11,740 nt of DNA from positions 1 to 11,740 of the forward strand of contig JAFNZX010000149.1 in assembly GCA_017382615.1 (NCBI GenBank), written 5' to 3'. Below the pieces are notes generated by a model. The model was not told the origin of the DNA. It worked only from the letters and a program-made list of their open reading frames with translations, and did no database searches. Position numbers and translations under genes: made by a program. Below are positions 5,426-11,740 of the stretch, piece by piece (position 1 is the first letter of the stretch; every line of letters begins with the position of its first letter). The stretch comes from Clostridia bacterium. GTDB lineage: Bacteria > Bacillota > Clostridia > Oscillospirales > CAG-272.

Positions 5426-7480
5426 TCAAATTCTTCTGACGGGATACGGCAAAGCCGTTCCCTTTTGATACGCCGAGATAACGCGATCCACCTCGGCAGC
5501 ACTCTCCACGGTAAACATGTAATGCTGTGCCACAATACCGCCGGCTGTAAGCGCGCTCTGCTTATCCGACATGCCCGTAGGCAGGCTGTTAAGCACCAGA
5601 TTGCGATGCCCGTATTCGCGTACCACGGGGAATTTCACGCCCTTTCGGTCAATGAGCTGTGCCTTTCCCGCGGTGCATGCCGCGCATCCTGCCGCTTGCT
5701 TGTTGACGCAACGCTCCAGCGTCATCAGCGGCACTCTGCCGTATACAATAGCAGCCGTATTGCCGCCAAGATCACGCAGCTGTGCCACGCTCATTTCCGC
5801 AGAAGCGATCACGTCGGCAAAGCCGTACCGTTCCAGCTCGCAAACCGTTGCGTTATTGGCTGCGTTAAGGCGATAATCCCCGTGCAGCACGAAATCAAAG
5901 CCTTTCAGCATCTCTAAATGACCGATATTGCCTACCATCAGATGCCGTATGCCCTTCGCCGCCACAACGCCGAGCATTTCGCGGATCTTATCCGTATCCT
6001 CGGGAAAAATGACGGGAGGCAGCAAAACACCGTTGCAAAGCGGTACGTCCCGATTGGCAATCAGCTCAAGCGGCAAATAACGAATATCAAAATATGCGGC
6101 TGCCGACTCGGTCAGCTGGTGCGCATACAAAAATCTTGCGGTTCTGATGCGATCGCGCACACCCTCGGGGCGCGGCTTTTCTATTTCTCTGCGCACAACG
6201 GGCGCGGGAGCAAGTGACTCCGTGATCACCCTCTCCAAGCCCTCCGCCGCCTCACGGCGCAGCGCGTTGAGTGCGGACGCGGCTACCATGACCTCGCCCT
6301 CGATTTGCACCGCAGGGGTATCTGCGACAAACGGCGTAGCTCCCAGCTTTGCAAGACTTGCCTGCACCTGCTCGGCGGTAACGGGGCGCGTGTGTGCCGC
6401 CTCGGGACAAGCCCCCTGCACGCACACGATATGCTCCCCTGCGCGCGCCGTCAGCGTCATAGGCTGATCAGCCTGCAGGCAGGCTGACATTTCAATAGGT
6501 ATTTTTCTCTGTATGCCTCTGAATTTCTGTATCTCTCCCGATGCCACCTTATCCTCGGCAGATCTCACGCCCAGCATGCCCTCGCCCTTGCGGCGGCGAT
6601 AATAGCCATCGGTAAATCCTCCGCGCGAGAACGCCTTGCCAAGCTCCGCCATCTGCTGCTCGTCCGCGCCCTTGCCCGCATCCAGCAGTGCACGCCAGAT
6701 GCGCGTGACGGTGTGCACGTATTCAGGAGATTTCATGCGTCCCTCAATCTTGAGCGACGCCACGCCCGACTCGATAATCTCGGGCACGTATCTTGCCAAG
6801 GACAAATCCTTTAGCGAGAGCGGATAAAAGTCCTTACCCTTGCCATCCTTGAACGGCAGTCTGCAAGGCTGCGCACACTGCCCGCGGTTGCCGCTTCGCC
6901 CTCCCACAAGCGAGGAGAACAAGCACTGCCCCGATTGGCTGACGCACAGCGCACCGTGCACGAATGCCTCCACCTCAATCGGACTTTCCTTGACTGCTTG
7001 CGCGATCTGATCCGCAGGCAGTTCTCTTGCCACCACCATGCGGCTAAAGCCCGCATCAGCAAGTAACCTGCCCGCATCACCGCGATGGATGGACATCTGC
7101 GTGCTGGCGTGCAGCGGCAGCTCGGGCAATGCACGGTGCAGCAATGCTGCAAGTCCCACGTCTGCCACGATCAACGCATCCGCACCCGCGTTTGCTGCCT
7201 GCTCCGCTTGCGCCAAGGCTGCCTCCAGCTCGCGATCGTACACCATAGTGTTCAGCGTCACGTACACCTTCACTCCCCAGAAATGCGCCAACGAAACGGC
7301 GTCTGCCAAAGACCGGGGCGTACCGAAGTTATCCGCATTCATGCGTGCATGAAAAGAGCCGCCGCCGAGATATACGGCGTCGGCTCCCCCGTCGATTGCC
7401 GCCCGTAACGCATCGGGCGAGCCTGCCGGGCAAAGCAGCTCGGGCAGGGATCGACTATGTAAACGCTTACTGTTATACAT
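5426..7480 (-). CDS. peptidase U32 family protein with DUF3656 region (RlhA-like)
   Basis: This is a 684-residue protein of the U32 'collagenase-like' family. The N-terminal barrel begins at LPELLCPAGSPDALRAAI. The U32 signature starts at Glu171 (EAFVHGALC), with four conserved cysteines, Cys179, Cys186, Cys202 and Cys206, ending in NRGQCAQPCR. Residues about 290-420 match the DUF3656 pattern seen in E. coli RlhA, and a second barrel-like half carries another cysteine group, Cys591, Cys599 and Cys602. RlhA is needed for hydroxylation of C2501 in 23S rRNA and depends on iron-sulfur metabolism, so RNA modification is more likely than proteolysis, but this is inference from the family. ATG 7480 overlaps the upstream zapA-like stop by 8 bp and has no good ribosome binding site, which suggests translational coupling. 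The amidase gene follows 16 bp downstream. Confidence 0.88.
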   Translation of the reverse strand: MYNSKRLHSRSLPELLCPAGSPDALRAAIDGGADAVYLGGGSFHARMNADNFGTPRSLADAVSLAHFWGVKVYVTLNTMVYDRELEAALAQAEQAANAGADALIVADVGLAALLHRALPELPLHASTQMSIHRGDAGRLLADAGFSRMVVARELPADQIAQAVKESPIEVEAFVHGALCVSQSGQCLFSSLVGGRSGNRGQCAQPCRLPFKDGKGKDFYPLSLKDLSLARYVPEIIESGVASLKIEGRMKSPEYVHTVTRIWRALLDAGKGADEQQMAELGKAFSRGGFTDGYYRRRKGEGMLGVRSAEDKVASGEIQKFRGIQRKIPIEMSACLQADQPMTLTARAGEHIVCVQGACPEAAHTRPVTAEQVQASLAKLGATPFVADTPAVQIEGEVMVAASALNALRREAAEGLERVITESLAPAPVVRREIEKPRPEGVRDRIRTARFLYAHQLTESAAAYFDIRYLPLELIANRDVPLCNGVLLPPVIFPEDTDKIREMLGVVAAKGIRHLMVGNIGHLEMLKGFDFVLHGDYRLNAANNATVCELERYGFADVIASAEMSVAQLRDLGGNTAAIVYGRVPLMTLERCVNKQAAGCAACTAGKAQLIDRKGVKFPVVREYGHRNLVLNSLPTGMSDKQSALTAGGIVAQHYMFTVESAAEVDRVISAYQKGTALPYPVRRI

Positions 7481-8327
7481 CGTTAAAGGTAAGCAGATCG
7501 AACATCGAGCCTACGCGAGAGCGGCTGGTGCTCTTAGGCTTTTTCGCCTTTGCTCTGACACGCGGTACGTCGGTCTGGCTGTCTGCAATCTCCTCAATCA
7601 CCTGTGCTGCCTTGGTATTGACCTCAGGCTCTGCCTCGGGCTGTGCCTCAGGCTGTGCCTCAGGCTGTGCCTCGGGCTGTTCAAAATCCACTGTCAGCTG
7701 CTCGGGTGCTTCGGGAACTTCGGGAGCCTCAATTTCCTCGGGTGCCTCAATCTGCTCCGATGCCTGAGATGCTTGGGTTACCTCAACCTCCGCAACCTCT
7801 GCGGGTGCCTCGGGTGCTGCGGGTGCTTCGATGACCTTGGGCTCTTGTGCAGCGGGTGCAGCCTCTTGTGCTGCGGGTGCAGCCTCTTGTGCTGCAGGTG
7901 CTGCCTCTTGTGCTGCGGGTGCTGCCTCTTGTGCTGCGGGTGCATCCTCGTGATGTCCCATCATGCGCTTGGTGGATGCAGCCGCGCGCTCTAAAATATT
8001 ATGCATGATCTCATTCTCTGCCTGTACCTTTGCAAGCTCTGCTTCCAGCTCCGCAATTCTCTGATCCTTGTCCTCAATCGTTGCGGCATCCTGCTGTGCC
8101 AGTTCCTCCAACTCTGCATTGCGATCCTGCAGCTCCAGCTTTTCGGAGCAATATTCCAGCGCACACAAAAGTGCTGCCTGGTTTTTGGTACAACGGTAGC
8201 TCTTGAGATGGATATCTCTCATTTTGCGATCCAGAATGCCTACGATCTTTTCAACCGTCTCCCAGGGCGCTTCTGTCGTCACGTTCATTTCCACGTCCGA
8301 AATGACCAACGAATATTTCTTCTTCAT
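7473..8327 (-). CDS. zapA: ZapA-like cell division protein with long Ala/Pro/Glu-rich extension
   Basis: The first 60 or so residues match ZapA, which binds FtsZ and bundles its protofilaments at the division site (YSLVISDVEMNVTTEAPWETVEKIVGILDRKM). A coiled coil follows (about 62-118). Typical ZapA is about 85-110 residues; this protein has 284. The extra part holds five APAAQEA repeats (about 129-163), a Pro/Glu/Ala/Val region, four PEAQ-type repeats (218-233), a basic stretch (RVRAKAKKPKSTSRSR, 256-271) and the end GSMFDLLTFNDV. The extension looks disordered, with a possible binding peptide at the tip. The start at 8327 is fixed by GGAGG 7 nt upstream. The gene overlaps the U32 gene by 8 bp, a gene order seen in other Clostridia. 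The ZapA call is good for the head; the role of the tail is unknown. Confidence 0.82.
   Translation of the reverse strand: MKKKYSLVISDVEMNVTTEAPWETVEKIVGILDRKMRDIHLKSYRCTKNQAALLCALEYCSEKLELQDRNAELEELAQQDAATIEDKDQRIAELEAELAKVQAENEIMHNILERAAASTKRMMGHHEDAPAAQEAAPAAQEAAPAAQEAAPAAQEAAPAAQEPKVIEAPAAPEAPAEVAEVEVTQASQASEQIEAPEEIEAPEVPEAPEQLTVDFEQPEAQPEAQPEAQPEAEPEVNTKAAQVIEEIADSQTDVPRVRAKAKKPKSTSRSRVGSMFDLLTFNDV
7632..7679 (-). repeat. 4 x 12-bp tandem repeat (PEAQ) in the zapA-like gene
   Basis: Four 12-bp units (plus-strand form TGCCTCAGGCTG, differing only at A/G) encode PEAQ-type repeats. They keep the reading frame, so changes in copy number would alter only tail length. Confidence 0.85.
7842..7946 (-). 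repeat. 5 x 21-bp tandem repeat (APAAQEA) in the zapA-like gene
   Basis: Five consecutive 21-bp units beginning CTCTTGTGC on the plus strand differ at only a few bases and encode APAAQEA five times. Near identity at the DNA level suggests recent expansion by slippage or recombination. Confidence 0.9.
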
Positions 8328-8377
8328 ACCGTTACCTCCGTAAATTCCAACTCTGTGTTCTTTTTTTGCCGCATCCC

Positions 8378-8406
8378 TTGCAATCGGGCGGCAAATCATG
8401 TATAAT
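8378..8406 (+). promoter_or_regulatory. promoter of the TIR-like/Sel1 gene
   Basis: -35 TTGCAA (8378-8383), a 17-nt spacer and a perfect -10 TATAAT (8401-8406) lie about 120 bp before the start codon. The leader would be AT-rich and about 110 nt long. The region also holds weak minus-strand candidates for zapA, such as TTTTCA-17-TAAAAT reading leftwards, but none is convincing. Confidence 0.65.
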
Positions 8407-8525
8407 GAATAATAGAAATACTATTACTTATATTTTAATACAAAAACCGCAAATTGAAAAGACCTTTTTCGTAAATTTTTCAAAATTTCGCGATTTTTTT
8501 GCACAATTTACAAAGGAGATTGCAT

Positions 8526-11498
8526 ATGCCGACACCGCAAACGCCTCAAAACCTCCCTGACCACGTCTTTGTTCCGTTTTTATATACTGAAGAAACTAAA
8601 AAATCGGCAGAGGACCTCTGCCGTCTTTTGACCTCCTACGGCTTTGCCGTGCGCAAAACCGAGCGGCTGCGTGCCGAGGTCTTGCGCGATGCCTGCCGCG
8701 CCGGGCTGATCCTGATAGCGGGAGAGCTCGGGGGAGATCCCATGGCACAGCAGCTGGTGCTTGCAGCCACGGAAAGAAGGCTGCACGTTTTATGCGTTGG
8801 TACAGCCGAAACTACCGCAAACTACCCGCACGCCTTTATCAAGCTGCACCCGGGGTATCAGCAAAGCCCCGAGCCCATGCTGCTGCACCGTCTGTTTATC
8901 ACGGGACTTTGCACCTGTCCCGACGCCTTTAGCGCAGAGCGCAGCCTGCAGGACGCCATAGGGCAGCTGATTGCGATGAGCGTTCGTGCCAACCGCGGTG
9001 TACCGGAGGACATGTACGCGCTGGCAGAGGCATACCTGCGCGCAGATCTGCTGCCCTACTCGGACAAGCAGGCAGTACACTGGCTCTCTCTTGCCGCAGA
9101 AAAGAAAAACACGGACGCCTTGGTCACGCTGGGGCTTTGCTGCCTTGAGGGCACGGGCACGCAAAAGGATCCTGCACGCAGCTTCCGTCTTTTAGAGGAA
9201 GCCGCAGCTCTGGGCGACAAGCGCGGTCAGTATTACGCTGCCCTTTGCCTTTTGGAGGGCTCAGGCGCGCCTCATGATCCCGCACGCGCCGTCGGGCTGC
9301 TGCAAGCCTCTGCCAAGCAAAAATACGTCAATGCATCGCTGCGCCTCGGGCTTTGCTTTTTGGAAGGCGTTGGCTCGGCGCGCAACGCCGCCAAGGCTTT
9401 TCACCACTTTTCCGACGCATATGCCCAGGGCAGCGAGATGGCGCAATACTATCTTGGCACGCTTTGCCGTGACGGGCTTGGCACCGCGCATGACGACACG
9501 CTTGCCGCACAGCATTTTTGCGCCGCATCCAACGCGGGCGTGCACGAGGCAGCCTACCAATACGCGCTCTGTCTGATGCAGGGGCGTGGTGTGGCGCGCG
9601 ATCTTGCCAAAGCAGCGGAGCAATTACAATGTGCAGCCGAGGCGGGCATTCCCGAAGCGCAATACGCGCTGGGCACGTGCTACGAGTTCGGTGACGGCGT
9701 CTGCACCGATCTTGCAGAGGCGATCAAGTGGTACACGCTTGCTGCCCAAAACGGCAGCGCAAACGGACAAAACAACCTTGCAGGCTGCTACCTTTACGGC
9801 AGGGGCTGCCAAAAGGACACGGCTGCTGCCATAGAGCTGCTGAAAAAAGCAGCGGATGCCCAGCACGCAGGGGCTTGCTATCGCCTTGCGCTTTGCTATG
9901 AGATGGGCATTGGCGCAGAAAAGAATCTTCGCACCGCAGCTGCACGCTACGCAGAAGCCGCAAAGCTGGGCGACGTGCACGCAAAGCACCGCTTAGGCAA
10001 GCTTTACATGCAAGGCGCAGGCGTGAGCAAGGACGAAGAGAAGGGTGCTTCGCTGATCATTGCCGCAGCAATGTCCGGCTGCCTGCCTGCACAATACGAC
10101 GCATATCTGATTTGCAAAAACGGCTCGGGCACACCGCGCAGCCCCGAGCAAGCCGCCAAATGGCTGCTACTTGCCGCACAAAATCGCGACACACGCGCAT
10201 GCTGTGCGCTGGGAGAGGCATATTTGGAGGGTGAAGGCTTGACAATGGACGCACTGCAGGCAGTAAAATGGTTCCGTGCCGCGGTTATGTCCCAAGAAAC
10301 GCAGCCCGAGGCATTGTACCGACTTGGGTGGTGCGCTTTGCACGGCGTTGGCACCAAGCAAAGCTTTGAGGACGCCCGCCGTTGGCTGGAGGATGGCGCA
10401 AAAAGCGGAAGCGCACGCGCGCAGCACCTGCTGGGGCAATGCTTGCAATACGGCATTGGCACGGAGCAAAACCTCTCCCGCGCTGCGGAGATGTACCGAC
10501 GCGCAGCCGATGGGGAATACGTGCCCGCTCTTTTGGCAATGGCAAATTGCTGCGAGCACGGCATTGGCACAGAGCAGGATAAGACCTCTGCCTACCTCCT
10601 TTACCGAAAGGCTGCCAAGCTGGGTGATGCCGACGGCTTTTACCACCTGGGCAGATGCCTTTTGCGTGGAATCGGCACGGGGCGCGATGCAAGCAACGCC
10701 GTTGCTGCGCTCAGCCGCGCTGCACACGACGGCAATCTCCCCGCCCTTTTACTGCTTGCCGAATGCCACCGCATTGGCATGGGCACAGAAACCTCCCCGC
10801 TGCTTTGCCGCTCGTTTTTGGAAAAGGCAGCTGACGGCAAGGTGCGCCTGCCCAAAGCCGAATCGCAAAAGCTGGAAACCGTTGCATTTTTCCCGCATCC
10901 CGATAAGCTCGCCATTGCCGAAGCGCTCTTCCGTTTAGGGCAATTTCACGCCACGGGCGTGACCGACACGCACGACCTTTCCCTTGCCTTGGAATATTAC
11001 GGACGCGCCGTCATCGAGGGCAATGCAAGTGCTATGGATGAGTTGGCACGCATTAAGGCGTACGGCAAATCGGTTGAGTCGTATTACAAGGACATGCCCT
11101 CCGGATCAACGCTCCCCGCAAGCGATGCGCGTCGCATGGAGGCAGTCAACTACATGGGAGATCTTTGGTTCTTTGGGCAGGAGCTCCCCAAAAACGAGGA
11201 AATGGCAGTCAAGTGCTTCAAAATCGCTGCAAACGGTGGAAACGTTGCCGCCTGCTATAGCCTTGGCTGGTGTGAAAAGCACGGCAAGGGCACGCCTACG
11301 GACTACGAAGGCGCAGTTAAGCACCTCAGATTCGCTGCAGATGCCGGACATGCGCACGCTTGCTTCAGCCTTGGCGAATGCTACGAAAGCGGTGAAGGCA
11401 CAACGCGCAGTATGCACGAAGCTATTGCGCTTTACAAAAAAGCCGCCGCCAAGGGACACGCAGGAGCTGTCAAAAAGCTTGCGGAGTTGGAGAAGTAA
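8526..11498 (+). CDS. TIR-like domain fused to 22 Sel1-like repeats
   Basis: This 990-residue protein has no signal peptide or membrane helix and is probably cytoplasmic. Residues 12-110 alternate strands and helices like a TIR-type Rossmann domain: HVFVPFLYTEET, helix KKSAEDLCRLLTSYGF, AVRKTER, LILIAGEL, helix DPMAQQLVLAATERR, LHVLCVGT. The glutamate expected for NADase activity after LILIAGEL is not evident (QQ at 75-76). From residue 162 to 979 I count 22 Sel1-like repeats, mostly 36 residues each, with the core LGxCYxxGxG, an A-rich second helix and a capping helix GAVKKLAELEK. Repeats 17 and 19 are irregular. Such repeats form superhelical protein-binding scaffolds. The ATG at 8526 has AAAGGAGA 7 nt upstream; an in-frame ATG at 8499 has none. 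The Sel1 call is firm; the TIR-like call is tentative; the function is unknown. Confidence 0.85.
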   Translation: MPTPQTPQNLPDHVFVPFLYTEETKKSAEDLCRLLTSYGFAVRKTERLRAEVLRDACRAGLILIAGELGGDPMAQQLVLAATERRLHVLCVGTAETTANYPHAFIKLHPGYQQSPEPMLLHRLFITGLCTCPDAFSAERSLQDAIGQLIAMSVRANRGVPEDMYALAEAYLRADLLPYSDKQAVHWLSLAAEKKNTDALVTLGLCCLEGTGTQKDPARSFRLLEEAAALGDKRGQYYAALCLLEGSGAPHDPARAVGLLQASAKQKYVNASLRLGLCFLEGVGSARNAAKAFHHFSDAYAQGSEMAQYYLGTLCRDGLGTAHDDTLAAQHFCAASNAGVHEAAYQYALCLMQGRGVARDLAKAAEQLQCAAEAGIPEAQYALGTCYEFGDGVCTDLAEAIKWYTLAAQNGSANGQNNLAGCYLYGRGCQKDTAAAIELLKKAADAQHAGACYRLALCYEMGIGAEKNLRTAAARYAEAAKLGDVHAKHRLGKLYMQGAGVSKDEEKGASLIIAAAMSGCLPAQYDAYLICKNGSGTPRSPEQAAKWLLLAAQNRDTRACCALGEAYLEGEGLTMDALQAVKWFRAAVMSQETQPEALYRLGWCALHGVGTKQSFEDARRWLEDGAKSGSARAQHLLGQCLQYGIGTEQNLSRAAEMYRRAADGEYVPALLAMANCCEHGIGTEQDKTSAYLLYRKAAKLGDADGFYHLGRCLLRGIGTGRDASNAVAALSRAAHDGNLPALLLLAECHRIGMGTETSPLLCRSFLEKAADGKVRLPKAESQKLETVAFFPHPDKLAIAEALFRLGQFHATGVTDTHDLSLALEYYGRAVIEGNASAMDELARIKAYGKSVESYYKDMPSGSTLPASDARRMEAVNYMGDLWFFGQELPKNEEMAVKCFKIAANGGNVAACYSLGWCEKHGKGTPTDYEGAVKHLRFAADAGHAHACFSLGECYESGEGTTRSMHEAIALYKKAAAKGHAGAVKKLAELEK

Positions 11499-11549
11499 AT
11501 ACAAAAAACACGGGGATGGGGATACAAAAATAGCGGTAAAAGCGAAATC

Positions 11550-11733
11550 TCCCTCGTGTCATCCTGAGCGAAGAAAGTAATTCGCAGCGAGCTGCGAAAT
11601 GTTTTCGCGTCGAACTTTCAAAAATCTGCAACAAATTGCTGATTTTTGAAAGTCAAAACGCGGTACGCGTTTTGAGGATCTACGAGGGGCATATGATTCG
11701 CCCGTAGATCCCGCATCGCCACGACACGGGGGA
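11550..11733. repeat. palindromic intergenic repeat with nested hairpins
   Basis: Downstream of the Sel1 gene there is no further gene. The ends TCCCTCGTGTC (11550-11560) and GACACGGGGGA (11723-11733) are inverted with one mismatch. Between them lie TTCGCAGC/GCTGCGAA (11581-11598), a 13-bp stem (11614-11626 with 11641-11653), CAAAACGCG/CGCGTTTTG (11654-11674) and GGATCTACG/CGTAGATCC (11676-11684 with 11703-11711). TCATCCTGAGCGAAG with a later GGATCTACG resembles a repeat motif common in Clostridia intergenic DNA. A last GGGAC-A-GTCCC hairpin reaches the window edge. The hairpins may also end transcription of the Sel1 gene, which has no other terminator. Confidence 0.7.
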
Positions 11734-11740
11734 CAGTCCC

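Noticed and set aside
7842..7946. CRISPR-like array
   Set aside because: The 21-bp units are contiguous, without spacers, in frame, and encode a protein repeat.

Overview
The window looks like chromosomal DNA of a Gram-positive bacterium of the class Clostridia, probably an Oscillospirales or Lachnospirales relative. The reasons are strong GGAGG-type ribosome binding sites, near-consensus TTGACA/TATAAT promoters, secreted cell-wall hydrolases with SH3-like domains, a zapA-U32 peptidase gene pair, a clostridial-type CysE with a DQVHIPDP tail, and an IS200/IS605-type element. GC content differs by region: the long genes are GC-rich, while the xre/membrane-protein locus (about 1.65-2.8 kb) is distinctly AT-rich.

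Layout from left to right. (1) 1-225 holds the left end of an IS200/IS605-family insertion sequence, with the first 21 codons of tnpA leaving the window on the minus strand, its promoter and its end hairpin. (2) 275-1639 (minus) encodes a secreted, membrane-anchored CHAP hydrolase with its own promoter and terminator. (3) 1821-2692 is a divergent pair: a 70-residue Xre-type regulator with a TTG start (minus) and a two-helix membrane protein with a PH-like domain (plus). Three copies of one 19-bp palindrome lie between them, one inside the plus-strand promoter. (4) 2797-3223 is gene-free and is occupied by a foldback repeat element with 82-bp arms. (5) 3230-8327 (minus) is a compact cluster read in the order zapA-like, U32 peptidase, N-acetylmuramoyl-L-alanine amidase, cysE. 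The first three are translationally coupled or closely spaced; cysE follows after a hairpin-containing 89-bp gap. (6) 8526-11498 (plus) encodes a 990-residue protein with an N-terminal TIR-like Rossmann domain and 22 Sel1-like repeats, transcribed divergently from zapA. (7) 11550-11733 is a second palindromic repeat element, with several nested hairpins.

The cluster in (5) joins cell division (ZapA-like), 23S rRNA modification or a related U32 activity, and wall hydrolysis, with cysteine biosynthesis at the end. The most unusual items are the TIR-like/Sel1 protein, the xre/membrane-protein locus with its three matching operators, the enlarged ZapA-like protein, and the two intergenic foldback repeats.
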